Shown one piece after another: positions 32,500-42,527 of a stretch of DNA of 64,000 bases. Source of the stretch: Comamonas testosteroni (GTDB lineage: Bacteria > Pseudomonadota > Gammaproteobacteria > Burkholderiales > Burkholderiaceae_C); the NCBI RefSeq assembly GCF_000761245.1, contig NZ_AWOR01000068.1:457557-521556 (forward strand), given 5' to 3'. The notes beneath the pieces were generated by a model. That model saw only the letters and a list, made by a program, of their open reading frames with translations, did not search any database and was not told the DNA's origin. Position 1 is the stretch's first letter, and each line of letters starts with the position of its first letter. Both the position numbers and the translations under genes were made by a program.

Positions 32500-32802
32500 A
32501 TGGAACTGACACCGCGCGAAAAAGACAAGCTGCTGATCTTCACTGCTGCCCTGCTGGCCGAGCGGCGCATGGCCCGCGGCCTCAAGCTCAACTACCCCGA
32601 GGCCGTGGCGCTGATCAGCGCCTTTGTGATGGAGGGTGCACGCGATGGCAGGACCGTGGCCCAGCTGATGAGCGAAGGCCGCAGCGTGCTGACCCGCGCC
32701 GATGTGATGGAGGGCATCCCCGAGATGATTCCCGACATCCAGATCGAGGCCACCTTCCCCGATGGCACCAAGCTGGTCACCGTGCACGAGCCCATCGCCT
32801 GA
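32500..32802 (+). CDS. ureA: Urease subunit gamma
   Basis: The smallest urease structural subunit, 100 residues. It begins [30 protein letters not shown] and carries [20 protein letters not shown] (parts of a strongly conserved helix). It packs against UreB and UreC in the (abc)3 enzyme that splits urea to ammonia and carbamate. The ATG at 32500 gives the standard N-terminus. It is the first gene of the plus-strand ure operon, behind a sigma54 promoter, and unusually has no ureD directly upstream. Confidence 0.97.
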   Translation: MELTPREKDKLLIFTAALLAERRMARGLKLNYPEAVALISAFVMEGARDGRTVAQLMSEGRSVLTRADVMEGIPEMIPDIQIEATFPDGTKLVTVHEPIA

Positions 32803-32866
32803 AGCAGCATCCAGAAACTTCAAGCCTTTTAGCCATCAACCCCTTACCCATCAAGCGCAGACAGCA

Positions 32867-33484
32867 ATGAAATTCAATAAGCTCCTTGCCACCACAGCCG
32901 CTGCGGCGGCTGCACTGCCCCTGTCCGCCCTCGCCCATATGGGCGCCGATGCAGGCGGTCATCACCACTTTCTCGACAGCCTGGGTCATGCCTTTGCCCA
33001 CCCGTTTACCGGTGCAGACCATCTGGCCGCCATGCTGGCTGTGGGCGCCTGGAGCGCGCTGACCATGCCCGACCTGCGCACGGCCTGGCGTGCACCTGCG
33101 GCCTTTGTGGCCCTGCTGGTGGCAGGCGCCGTGGCCGGCTTTGCCGGCCTGTGGGTGCCGGGCGTGGAGCCCATGATTGCCGCATCCGTGCTGGTGCTGG
33201 GCCTGCTGGTGCTGGTTCAGCAAAAAATGCCCTGGGGCGTCGCCGCCGCACTGGCTGCAGTGTTTGCCTTCTTCCACGGCGCAGCGCACGGCTTTGAGCT
33301 GGCCGGAGACAGCGGCCTGGCTGCCGTCGGCGCACTCGTGGGCATTGCGCTGGGCTCGGCCTCACTGCATATCGCCGGCATGGTGCTCGGTCATGCCCTC
33401 ATGCAGCGCCACCAATGGACGGCTAGGTTCGGCGGTGCGGCTACCGCCGCGCTCGGCGCTTTCATGCTGACGAAACTGGCGTGA
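32867..33484 (+). CDS. ureJ: HupE/UreJ family nickel transport protein
   Basis: A 205-residue membrane protein with a signal segment (MKFNKLLATTAAAAAALPLS, then ALAH) and about six hydrophobic helices. The HPFTGADHLAAML motif and the FFHGAAHGFE motif are the His-rich sites of HupE/UreJ nickel permeases. It is the second gene of the operon, between ureA and ureB, and should supply nickel to urease. A family-B-like stretch (CATCAAGCGCAGACAGC) runs up to its start codon, so no clear ribosome site is seen. Confidence 0.92.
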   Translation: MKFNKLLATTAAAAAALPLSALAHMGADAGGHHHFLDSLGHAFAHPFTGADHLAAMLAVGAWSALTMPDLRTAWRAPAAFVALLVAGAVAGFAGLWVPGVEPMIAASVLVLGLLVLVQQKMPWGVAAALAAVFAFFHGAAHGFELAGDSGLAAVGALVGIALGSASLHIAGMVLGHALMQRHQWTARFGGAATAALGAFMLTKLA

Positions 33485-33537
33485 ATGAAACACCCCGGCA
33501 CAGCGCAGCACAGGGCCTTTGCGCAAGGAGACGATAG

Positions 33538-33861
33538 ATGATCCCCGGTGAACTGATTCTTGACGAGGGCAGCCATGCACTCAACCCCGGCCGCAGCACG
33601 CTCACGCTGGTAGTGAAGAATGCCAGCGACCGGCCGATTCAGGTTGGCTCGCACTACCACTTCGCCGAAACCAATGCGGCCCTGGATTTCGACCGCGCTG
33701 CCGCCCACGGCATGCGCCTGAATATTGCCAGCGGCATGGCCGTGCGCTTTGAGCCGGGCCAGCAGCGCACGGTGGAGCTGGTCGAGATCGGCGGCGAGCG
33801 CCAGATCTTTGGCTTTCGCGGCCTGGTCCAGGGTGCATTGCCCTCAGCTGCCAGGGACTGA
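33538..33861 (+). CDS. ureB: Urease subunit beta
   Basis: Structural subunit of 107 residues, starting [11 protein letters not shown] and containing [24 protein letters not shown] and [18 protein letters not shown], all family landmarks. AAGGAG precedes the ATG at 33538. It follows ureJ by 53 bp and precedes a LysE-type gene. Confidence 0.97.
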   Translation: MIPGELILDEGSHALNPGRSTLTLVVKNASDRPIQVGSHYHFAETNAALDFDRAAAHGMRLNIASGMAVRFEPGQQRTVELVEIGGERQIFGFRGLVQGALPSAARD

Positions 33862-33867
33862 CCGGCC

Positions 33868-34539
33868 ATGCTGATGCTGTTTGCTTCTGCTTTTGTGCTG
33901 GGCCTGGTGTTCAATGCTGCGCCCGGCGCGGTGTTTGCAGAAACCGTGCGCCAAGGTGTGCGCGGCGGCTATCGCCCTGCGCTGGCGGTGCAGCTGGGCT
34001 CCCTCGTGGGCGACGCGAGCTGGGCCTTGCTGGGCCTGGCCGGCATTGGCCTGGTCATGCAGATCGATGCCCTGCGCTGGCCGATTGGCCTGGCAGGCAC
34101 CGCCTACCTGCTCTGGCTGTCCTGGGACAGCTGGCAGGCCGCGCGTGCCGAGCACCGGCTCGATGCCTCGGCCAGCGCAGCCGCCACGCAGAAACAGGCC
34201 CTGCGCCGCGGCATGGCGCTGTCGCTGAGCAACCCGCAGAACCTTGCCTACTGGGCCGCCATGGGCAGCGCCCTGGGGGCGGTGGGAGTGAGCCAGCCCG
34301 GCGCCAGCGACTACGGGCTGTTCTTCGCGGGATTCATGACTTCATCCCTGCTCTGGTGCTTTGTCTGCGCAGCCTTGGTGGATCGGCTTTTCCGCCGCGC
34401 TGCCGCGCACTGGAGCCGCTTCACCTACCGCTGCTGCGCCGCACTGCTACTGGCCCTGGCACTGGGCACCTTGCGCGACCTGCTCGCCACAAACCCCGCC
34501 GTCCTGCCACCGGCAGCCCAGCAGCAGTCTCTGCGCTGA
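33868..34539 (+). CDS. LysE/RhtB-family exporter
   Basis: A 223-residue inner-membrane exporter with about six hydrophobic segments. It opens with MLMLFASAFVLGLVFNAAPG (the LysE GxxxxPGP-like region is here NAAPGAVFAE) and has GDASWALLGLAGIGL and LSLSNPQNLAYWAAMG, typical of the LysE superfamily. It lies only six bases after ureB and 23 bp before ureC, so it is cotranscribed with urease. LysE proteins export amino acids or small cations. Here it could relieve an amine or ammonium-linked load; that is speculation. Confidence 0.88.
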   Translation: MLMLFASAFVLGLVFNAAPGAVFAETVRQGVRGGYRPALAVQLGSLVGDASWALLGLAGIGLVMQIDALRWPIGLAGTAYLLWLSWDSWQAARAEHRLDASASAAATQKQALRRGMALSLSNPQNLAYWAAMGSALGAVGVSQPGASDYGLFFAGFMTSSLLWCFVCAALVDRLFRRAAAHWSRFTYRCCAALLLALALGTLRDLLATNPAVLPPAAQQQSLR

Positions 34540-34562
34540 ATACCTGAATCGGAGATTCCTCA

Positions 34563-36289
<1,727 letters not shown>

Positions 36290-36305
<16 letters not shown>

Positions 36306-36826
36306 GCGGTGTTGAGCTGAAACTCCGAATCCGGATGCTGCATGCCCTTGCCCTCAAACCAGGCCAGCCAGTCACTGACGGCGAGCTGCGGCGCAGCGCT
36401 CACGGTGGCGGGCAAGGCCTCGTACACCAGCACAGTGATGGACTGCTGACCGCCCTGGGTCAGCATCACGGGCAGGGTCAGAATGCGCTTGGCGTATTCG
36501 CCCAGGTCTTCGGGCCACAGGCCTTCGATGCGATCCATGGCCCGCTCCAGCGCTGCGTCCATGGGGTAGACCTCGGCCAGCACGGTCTGCGAGCCTTGCA
36601 GCCTCAGGCCAGGGTACCAGCCCAGGTCATGCAAAGTGCCGGTCAGCAGGGCCCTGCCGACACAGGCGATGCCCGGCTGGAGCCTGGCAATATCGTTGAT
36701 GCCGCCGGCACGCAAAGTGCCATACACCGCCACATAGGCTGCGCCACAGCCCTGCCAGTCAGCAGGCGCATCATGCAAAGAGGTCGGAGCTGCCATTTCT
36801 GCCGAAGTTTCCAAAAGAGTTGTCAT
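36290..36826 (-). CDS. Gamma-glutamylcyclotransferase/AIG2-like protein
   Basis: A 178-residue protein of the GGCT fold. The YGTLRAGG substrate loop is at [19 protein letters not shown] near residue 30, with WYPGLRL and [19 protein letters not shown] following, where the catalytic Glu of the family is expected. It lies antisense inside the urease operon, overlapping the end of ureC by 16 bases, and its 5' end faces ureE. Enzymes of this fold release 5-oxoproline from gamma-glutamyl amines. A link to urease is not obvious. Confidence 0.83.
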
Positions 36827-36918
36827 CTTGCTCGAGCCATCAAAATCACTGAGATGCGCAGCACATGCAACATGCGCGCCAACCTGGCTCAGGCCTTTTA
36901 TTTCATTGTGAATTCACC

Positions 36919-37440
36919 ATGCTGACTGCCAACAAACTGCTGCTCCAGGGCCAGGGCCTTTCCGCCGTCATCCTCAAACGCGCAGCGTCCGTGGAACTGG
37001 ACTGGGATGTGCGTCAGAAGAGCCGCTTTGCCGCCACCGACAGCCAGGGTCGCGAGCTGGCCGTCTTTTTGCCACGCGGCCAGGCCGTGCGCGGCGGCGA
37101 CGTGCTGGTGGCCGAAGACGGCAGCCTGATCCGCGTGCTGGCCGCACCGCAAAAAGTGCTGCACATCACGGCCTGCGCCGAGCATGGCACGCCGTTTGAC
37201 CTGATGCGCGCGGCCTACCATCTGGGCAACCGCCATGTGCCGATCGAGCTGCAACCCGACCATTTGAAGATCGAACCCGACCATGTGCTGGCCGATATGC
37301 TGCGCAGCATGCATATGACGGTAGTCGAAACCGATCTGCCTTTCGAGCCCGAAGGAGGCGCCTATGGCGGCCATGTGACCAATGACGGCCACAGCCACCA
37401 TCATCACGGCCATGGACACTCGCATGACCACGCCCACTGA
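36919..37440 (+). CDS. ureE: Urease accessory protein UreE (nickel metallochaperone)
   Basis: UreE of 173 residues. It binds nickel and passes it to UreG. The peptide-binding domain begins [20 protein letters not shown]; the metal-binding domain holds [14 protein letters not shown] with the conserved interface His. The C-terminal tail is His-rich ([18 protein letters not shown]), adding nickel storage. The ATG at 36919 is chosen for the family N-terminus. The last 17 bases overlap ureF in another frame. Confidence 0.96.
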   Translation: MLTANKLLLQGQGLSAVILKRAASVELDWDVRQKSRFAATDSQGRELAVFLPRGQAVRGGDVLVAEDGSLIRVLAAPQKVLHITACAEHGTPFDLMRAAYHLGNRHVPIELQPDHLKIEPDHVLADMLRSMHMTVVETDLPFEPEGGAYGGHVTNDGHSHHHHGHGHSHDHAH

Positions 37441-38140
37441 GCCACTGCTGGCTCTTGGCGCGCAGAGCTTTCTGCAGCTGATGTGGCTGGCCTCACCGGC
37501 GCTGCCCATCGGCGGTTTTTCCTATTCTGAAGGGCTAGAAGCGGCCATCAATGCAGCGCTGGTCACAACGGAGGCAGAGGCCGCCGGCTGGCTGGTTCAG
37601 CAGCTGCATCTGACCCAGTCACGCGGGGACATGGCGGTGATTGCGCAGGCCATGCCGGCCTGGAAAAGCGCGGATCTGGCGCGCATTGCCAGCCTCAACC
37701 AGTGGGTAAGAGTCACGCGCGAAACCAGCGAGTTGCGCCTGCAGACCGAGCAGATGGGCCGCTCACTGACCGAGTGGCTGAAAAACCGCTACGCCGATGA
37801 CACAACCCTGCTCACTCCCATCCGCTGGCTGGCCGCGCAGGATGCCAGCTACCCCATCGCCTTCTCGTTTGCGGCCCATTGCACCGGCGCCACGCCGCGC
37901 GATGCACTGCTGGCCTATGCCTTTGGCTGGGCAGAGAACATGGTTCAAGCCGCCATCAAGGCGGTCCCCCTGGGCCAGAGCGCCGGCCAGCGCATTCTGG
38001 CGCGACTGACTTCCGAGATTCCCGCAGCCGTCGAATACGCACTGGCGTTGCCGGACAACGCAAGACAGGCTTTTTCGCCCATGCTGGCCATTCTCTCGGC
38101 CCAGCATGAACACCAGTATTCTCGACTTTTCCGTAGCTGA
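37424..38140 (+). CDS. ureF: Urease accessory protein UreF
   Basis: UreF of about 238 residues, all helical. It joins UreD and UreG in the activation complex. Landmarks are [23 protein letters not shown] near the N-terminus and [27 protein letters not shown] in the C-terminal half. The ATG at 37424 is used; one at 37412 is also in frame. Both lie inside the His-rich tail of ureE, so translation is coupled. Confidence 0.95.
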   Translation: MTTPTEPLLALGAQSFLQLMWLASPALPIGGFSYSEGLEAAINAALVTTEAEAAGWLVQQLHLTQSRGDMAVIAQAMPAWKSADLARIASLNQWVRVTRETSELRLQTEQMGRSLTEWLKNRYADDTTLLTPIRWLAAQDASYPIAFSFAAHCTGATPRDALLAYAFGWAENMVQAAIKAVPLGQSAGQRILARLTSEIPAAVEYALALPDNARQAFSPMLAILSAQHEHQYSRLFRS

Positions 38141-38153
38141 ACCTTCATCCGCC

Positions 38154-38486
38154 ATGTCTGCATTATTTGCCGCCACACCCCAGCCACCGTACTACGCCGC
38201 CATCTTCACCTCCCTGCGCACCCAGGCGGACCAGGGCTATGGCGAGATGGCCGACCGCATGGTTGAGCTGGCCGGCCAGCAAGCAGGCTATCTGGGCGCT
38301 GAAAGCACCCGAGACGCCCAGGGCTTCGGCATCACCGTGTCTTACTGGGAAAGCGAGGAAGCCATCCGTCAATGGAAGCACAACGCCGAGCACCAGATCG
38401 CCCAGGAAAAAGGCCACACCACCTGGTACCAGCATTTCGAGCTGCGCATTGCCAAGGTGGAGCGTGCCTACGGCAAGGCCCGCTGA
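38154..38486 (+). CDS. Antibiotic biosynthesis monooxygenase (ABM)-domain protein
   Basis: A 110-residue ferredoxin-like-fold protein. It has [42 protein letters not shown] (in parts) and a central [12 protein letters not shown] helix, which is the ABM dimer pattern. The start at 38154 is favoured; an upstream ATG at 38106 would overlap ureF by 35 bases. Located between ureF and ureG, it is part of the urease transcript. Many ABM proteins act on haem, quinones or reactive compounds; its role here is unknown. Confidence 0.85.
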   Translation: MSALFAATPQPPYYAAIFTSLRTQADQGYGEMADRMVELAGQQAGYLGAESTRDAQGFGITVSYWESEEAIRQWKHNAEHQIAQEKGHTTWYQHFELRIAKVERAYGKAR

Positions 38487-38518
38487 TCGCAACCCTCTCA
38501 TTCCCGAAAGAACTCACC

Positions 38519-39178
38519 ATGTCGACCGCACTGCACCATATCCCCAACCGCACCAAGAAGCTGCCGCCGCTGCGCGTGGGCATAGGCGGGCCCGTGGGCT
38601 CGGGCAAGACCACGATTCTGGAGATGCTCTGCAAGGCCATGCGCGGCAAATGGGACCTGGTCGCCATCACCAACGACATCTACACCAAAGAGGACCAGCG
38701 CCTGCTGACCATCAGTGGCGCCCTGCCCGCCGAGCGCATCATGGGTGTGGAAACCGGCGGCTGCCCGCACACGGCGATTCGCGAGGACGCTTCCATCAAC
38801 CTGGAAGCCATTGACCGCATGCTCAAGGACTTCCCCGATGCCGATATCGTCTTCATCGAATCGGGCGGCGACAACCTGGCAGCCACCTTTAGTCCCGAGC
38901 TGTCGGATCTGACCATCTACGTGATCGACGTTGCAGCAGGCGAGAAGATTCCGCGCAAGGGCGGTCCCGGCATCACCAAGAGCGATCTCTTCGTCATCAA
39001 CAAGACCGATCTGGCCCCCCATGTGGGCGCCAATCTGGACATCATGCGCAGCGACACCATCAAGCAGCGCACCACGCCCAAGGGGCTCAAGCCTTTTGTG
39101 ATGACCAACCTCAAGACACTGGACGGCCTGGACGAGGTCGTGGCCTTCATCGAGAAGCAAGGCCTGCTGGCGGCGTGA
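38519..39178 (+). CDS. ureG: Urease accessory GTPase UreG
   Basis: SIMIBI GTPase of 219 residues that drives nickel insertion. P-loop [17 protein letters not shown] is near residue 22, then NDIYTKEDQ, the Cys-Pro-His nickel site in [34 protein letters not shown] and the base-specificity NKTDLA. The ATG at 38519 gives [13 protein letters not shown], a modest N-terminal extension. It ends the urease operon. Confidence 0.97.
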   Translation: MSTALHHIPNRTKKLPPLRVGIGGPVGSGKTTILEMLCKAMRGKWDLVAITNDIYTKEDQRLLTISGALPAERIMGVETGGCPHTAIREDASINLEAIDRMLKDFPDADIVFIESGGDNLAATFSPELSDLTIYVIDVAAGEKIPRKGGPGITKSDLFVINKTDLAPHVGANLDIMRSDTIKQRTTPKGLKPFVMTNLKTLDGLDEVVAFIEKQGLLAA

Positions 39179-39195
39179 TCACCTCTTTCGGGACG

Positions 39196-39221
39196 AAAAA
39201 AAGCCGCCTTGAGCGGCGGCT
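39196..39221 (-). terminator. Rho-independent terminator of the small minus-strand gene
   Basis: On the minus strand GCCGCC-GCTCAA-GGCGGC is followed by seven T residues. The plus-strand reading has only a weak T-rich tail, so it serves mainly the tiny gene at 39243-39320, though it may also stop ureG readthrough. Confidence 0.88.
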
Positions 39222-39242
39222 GTTTCTCGAACCAGTGCGTGA

Positions 39243-39320
39243 TTACTGGTTGGCCAGATCCAGATGGAACTCGCGAGCTTCTTGGATGAATTCGATCAGG
39301 GAGTTGATAGCTTGGCGCAT
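39243..39320 (-). CDS. Tiny ORF encoding a 25-residue amphipathic peptide
   Basis: A complete frame of 25 codons plus TAA, starting MRQAINSLIEF and ending HLDLANQ. Hydrophobic residues at positions 5, 8, 9, 11, 12, 15, 18, 20 and 22 give an amphipathic helix. Codons are those of well-expressed genes (CTG, ATC, GAA, AAC, TAA stop). It has a strong sigma70 promoter about 110 bp upstream, a palindrome at the expected transcript start and a terminator just after the stop, so it is an independent short transcript of about 220 nt. GAAAG lies ten bases before the ATG. I do not recognise it. The RNA itself could also be the product. Confidence 0.55.
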   Translation of the reverse strand: MRQAINSLIEFIQEAREFHLDLANQ

Positions 39321-39401
39321 GATGAGCTTTCTATGAAATCAAGAGATGCACTTCAAGCGATGGACAGCACGCATCTCATGTACTGTCATTCGCGGGTTAG
39401 A

Positions 39402-39423
39402 CCTTAAGGGTTAACCCTTGAGG
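39402..39423. promoter_or_regulatory. Near-perfect palindromic operator at the start of the tiny-gene transcript
   Basis: The 14-bp core AAGGGTTAACCCTT is a perfect palindrome. With flanks it reaches 22 bp with one mismatched pair. It lies directly downstream of the -10 box at 39427-39432, where a bound repressor would block transcription. An extra GGGTTA half lies at 39394-39399. The cognate regulator is not recognised. Confidence 0.65.
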
Positions 39424-39426
39424 CTA

Positions 39427-39455
39427 AGTATAAACCACTATCTCCATTTTTGCAA
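39427..39455 (-). promoter_or_regulatory. Sigma70 promoter of the tiny minus-strand gene
   Basis: Minus strand TTGCAA (39450-39455), 17-bp spacer, TATACT (39427-39432). This is one of the best sigma70 matches seen in the window. The stretch from 39456 to 39803 holds no other gene or clear signal. Confidence 0.7.
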
Positions 39456-39803
39456 AGCCCGTCCTGCGCAAAGAACGTCAGGCTCGTCAGTGCACTGCCC
39501 TGAAGTGCTCGCTCACGCAGTTGCAAGGCCTGTGCAGATCAATGTTTGCGGGACTCCTGCATCAAAATTGCCGCAGAACGCTGTACTTTTCACCAGTACG
39601 TCACCGAATTTGCCCTCCGACTGCTACGCTATGGCCTGTTGACAATATTTGTGGCGGGTTCACAACTCCCGCAGGTGGAAAGTGGAAATGGCGCGAGATT
39701 GTGGTTTGCAGCAGATGGACGGGCTTTCGTCCCATCGAGTGAATGCCGACATCCAGCCCGGCCGATATGCAGCGCCCGCCTTGCGCCGCAAGGGAGTGCG
39801 CAT

Positions 39804-40319
39804 ATGAGCTCCACACTGGCCGGCCCCGGCACGACCGACTCCTGGCATATCACCACCATGAACCCAGCAGAAGCCCCCTGGCATCTGCTGCTGCTGGCCG
39901 ACCCCTCACGCGAGCGCGTCAAGCGCTATCTGCCCGGCTCCACCTGCTTCGGAGCGCGCCAGACGGAACAGTTCACGCCCAGCGGCCTCGGCGCCCTGAT
40001 CGGCGTATGCGTGCTGATCCCCGATGGCGACGGCCTTCACCGATGGGAACTGATGAACATGGCCGTGTCCACGGCCTGGCAGAGCAAGGGCATAGGCTCG
40101 GCCCTGCTGCAGCGAGCCGTCCGCGAGATGCGCGAACGCGGCGTGCAGCAGCTGGATGTGGGAACGGGCAGCTTTGGCGACCAGTTGCTGTTCTATCAAC
40201 GCCTGGGGTTTCGCGTCACCGATATCGAGCGCGACTTCTTTTTGCAGAACTACACCACCCCGCTCTGGGAGCGCGGCGTACAGCACAAGGACATGCTCAA
40301 GCTGACGCTGGAGCTTTGA
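39804..40319 (+). CDS. GNAT-family N-acetyltransferase
   Basis: A 171-residue acetyltransferase. The acetyl-CoA motif A is in MNMAVSTAWQSKGIGSALLQRAV (Q-S-K-G-I-G-S-A, matching QxxGxG/A) near residue 85-105, followed by LDVGTGSFGDQLLFYQRLGFRV, the motif B region. AGGGAG lies eight bases before the ATG at 39804. The acceptor is unknown. It stands alone and shares a bidirectional terminator with aroG. Confidence 0.88.
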   Translation: MSSTLAGPGTTDSWHITTMNPAEAPWHLLLLADPSRERVKRYLPGSTCFGARQTEQFTPSGLGALIGVCVLIPDGDGLHRWELMNMAVSTAWQSKGIGSALLQRAVREMRERGVQQLDVGTGSFGDQLLFYQRLGFRVTDIERDFFLQNYTTPLWERGVQHKDMLKLTLEL

Positions 40320-40366
40320 AGACACGGGCGGCCCGCCCAATGTCCAAAAGAACGACCCTTTGAAAA

Positions 40367-40396
40367 GAACAAGAGGCGCCTCGGCGCCTCTTGTTC
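40367..40396. terminator. Bidirectional terminator between GNAT and aroG genes
   Basis: GAACAAGAGGCGCC-TC-GGCGCCTCTTGTTC is a perfect 14-bp inverted repeat. On the minus strand it is followed by TTTT, so it chiefly ends the aroG transcript. Confidence 0.85.
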
Positions 40397-40418
40397 ATCT
40401 GGCTTCGTTTGCCCGGCG

Positions 40419-41555
40419 TCAGGCCGCCTTGAGGCGACGCGTGCGCACGGCGGCTGCCAGTTGCTCCAGCACCGGAGTCGTCTGCTCCATGCTAATGCAG
40501 GCATCGGTGAGCGAGACACCGTATTGCAGCTCCTGCCCTTCGACAATGTCCTGACGGCCTTCGTGAATATGGCTTTCGATCATCACGCCGGTGATGCGTG
40601 TGTCGCCCCCGGCAATCTGCTGGGCCACATCTGCCGATACATCGATCTGGCGGCGATGTTGCTTGCTGCTGTTGGCATGCGAGAAATCGATCATCACCTG
40701 CGGATGCAGGCCCGCTTTTTCCAGCACTTCGCATGCTGCCTGAACATGGGCCGCGTCGTAGTTGGGAGCCTTGCCGCCGCGCAAGATGATGTGGCAGTCC
40801 TGATTGCCGCGTGTCTCGAAGATCGCACTCTGGCCCATCTTGGTCATGCCCATGAAAGCATGGGATGACTGGGCGGCCAAAATGGCATCGCTGGCCACCT
40901 TCACGCCGCCGTCGGTGCCGTTCTTGAAGCCCACGGGGCAACTCAGACCGCTGGCCAGCTGGCGATGGCTCTGGCTCTCCGTGGTGCGCGCGCCAATCGC
41001 GCCCCAGCTGACCAGGTCGCTGATGAACTGCGGCGACAGCAGGTCCAGGAATTCGGTGCCGGCGGGCAGGCCCAGCGCCAGCACATCGAGCAGCAGGCGG
41101 CGCGCCAGCTCCAGCCCTTCGTTGACGGCAAAGCTGCCGTCGCGGTACGGGTCATTGATATAGCCCTTCCAGCCCACGGTGGTGCGCGGCTTCTCGAAGT
41201 AGACCCGCATCACGATCAGCAGATCGTCCTTGAGCGCATCGGCCTGGACCTTGAGCTGGCGCGCGTAATCCATGGCCTGATCGTGATCGTGGATGGAGCA
41301 AGGTCCGACCACCACCACCAGCCGGTCATCCTGGCCATGCAGCACGCGCGAGATGGCGGCACGGCTGGATTCGACCAGTTGCTGCGCCTCTTCAGTCACG
41401 GGCAGCCACTCTTCCAGCAGTGCCGGGGTCAGCAGCGGGCGCACGATCTTGATGCGTGTGTCGTCAATGCGGGTCTTGTCCAGCGTGGTCAGTTTGGGCT
41501 GGGCCTTGCGGACCGAAGCTGCGCTGGGATGCAGGGGCGTCGTGGAGGATGTCAT
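40419..41555 (-). CDS. aroG: 3-deoxy-7-phosphoheptulonate synthase (class I DAHP synthase)
   Basis: A 378-residue enzyme that condenses phosphoenolpyruvate and erythrose 4-phosphate at the entry of the shikimate pathway. Class I AroFGH landmarks are VVVVGPCSIHDHDQAMDYA, VYFEKPRTTVGWKGYINDP, GFKNGTDGG, HIILRGG and MIDFSHANSSKQ. The metal-binding Cys-His-Glu-Asp set is therefore present. It has an N-terminal extension of about 30 residues and an AroG/F-like feedback region. It is monocistronic. Confidence 0.95.
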   Translation of the reverse strand: MTSSTTPLHPSAASVRKAQPKLTTLDKTRIDDTRIKIVRPLLTPALLEEWLPVTEEAQQLVESSRAAISRVLHGQDDRLVVVVGPCSIHDHDQAMDYARQLKVQADALKDDLLIVMRVYFEKPRTTVGWKGYINDPYRDGSFAVNEGLELARRLLLDVLALGLPAGTEFLDLLSPQFISDLVSWGAIGARTTESQSHRQLASGLSCPVGFKNGTDGGVKVASDAILAAQSSHAFMGMTKMGQSAIFETRGNQDCHIILRGGKAPNYDAAHVQAACEVLEKAGLHPQVMIDFSHANSSKQHRRQIDVSADVAQQIAGGDTRITGVMIESHIHEGRQDIVEGQELQYGVSLTDACISMEQTTPVLEQLAAAVRTRRLKAA

Positions 41556-41706
41556 CCCGATATTGTCGCGCCATGCGCTTCACCCCACGCGCTCGTCCCC
41601 CGTCGCCATACTGCGTGCCTCGCCAGAATGCCGGCTTTTCACGCCAGGTGATCCGGTACGACCTCCGCATGGAACTGCAGCGCTGGCCGGGACGAAGCCC
41701 GGGCAT

Positions 41707-42024
41707 TCACTCCGCTGACAGCTTCATCAGCACCAGACCGCTGACGATCAGGACAGCCGCTCCCACGCGCATGGCGCTGAGCTGCTCGCCCAGCACCGTG
41801 ACGCCCACCAGGAATGCACCCACGGCACCGATACCGGTCCAGATCGTATACGCAGTGCCCAGGGGCAGCGTGCGCATGGCCACCGACAGCAGGCCAAAGC
41901 TGGCGATCATGGCCACGATGGTGATGGCGCTGTATTTGAGGTTGGTGAAGCCATGGGACTGCTTCATGGTGAAAGCCCAGACCACTTCCAGAACGCCGGC
42001 CACCAGCAGATAAACCCAAGCCAT
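41707..42024 (-). CDS. gdx: Guanidinium exporter Gdx (SugE, SMR family)
   Basis: A four-helix small multidrug resistance protein of 105 residues. The essential Glu is in LLVAGVLEVVWAFTMK (Glu13), and TAYTIWTGIGAVGAFLVGVTVLG is the Gdx-type helix 3 signature. AGAGG precedes the ATG at 42024. Gdx proteins export guanidinium with proton antiport. The identification is strengthened by the guanidine-II riboswitch in its leader. It links to the local urea theme because guanidine is a nitrogen-rich waste related to urea. Confidence 0.95.
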   Translation of the reverse strand: MAWVYLLVAGVLEVVWAFTMKQSHGFTNLKYSAITIVAMIASFGLLSVAMRTLPLGTAYTIWTGIGAVGAFLVGVTVLGEQLSAMRVGAAVLIVSGLVLMKLSAE

Positions 42025-42049
42025 AGAAAACCTCTTTGAAGATCGAATG

Positions 42050-42111
42050 GCCAGGCCGTCCCGGCAGGAATTCAGGCCATGCATCGCATCACCCGGCAAG
42101 GTCGTCCCTGC
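42050..42111 (-). ncRNA. Guanidine-II (mini-ykkC) riboswitch
   Basis: Two hairpins on the minus strand have the class-defining ACGR loops. Hairpin 1 (42096-42111) is GCAGGG-ACGA-CCTTGC; hairpin 2 (42050-42065) is GCCGGG-ACGG-CCTGGC. Each has six base pairs including one G-U, closed by G-C. The linker is 30 nt. Hairpin 2 ends 25 nt before the gdx start codon, close to its AGAGG ribosome site, so guanidine binding would free translation. Confidence 0.88.
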
Positions 42112-42527
42112 GGCATGAATCCTAATCCGCATGGGCAAATCCGGGCCAGCCATGGGTGGTTCGGCCGCCACAACCATGAGCCGGCATCTCGTTCGCCCCG
42201 GCCTGCAGCGTCACAAAGCGGCTTGTCCATGGCAGGACGAGAGCTGAGCAATGCACCGATTGATGGGCCGGGCGGGGTCGAATCGCTCGGCGATCTCGAT
42301 GCCGGCCAGACCTGGCGCATCGGCGCCATGAGTCCAAGGAGGCCCCGGGGCGCGACACCGGCGGCGCGGCGCTCTTGCGGGCCCGCAAAGACTTGGGCCA
42401 TGCCAGGAGCAACACCCGGTTTGCCGATGGATGCAGCCATACCGACGGTCTGCCCTGGCTGTCCAGGCTGAGCTGATGCACGGCAATGGCACACTGGACG
42501 GCTTGTGCCATTGCCGCCACATCCATC
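42112..42527. other. Intergenic stretch with no supported gene
   Basis: About 415 bp between the gdx leader and fosA. Overlapping open frames exist on both strands but none has a family signature or ribosome site. It should contain the gdx and fosA promoters, which I could not place. Confidence 0.5.
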
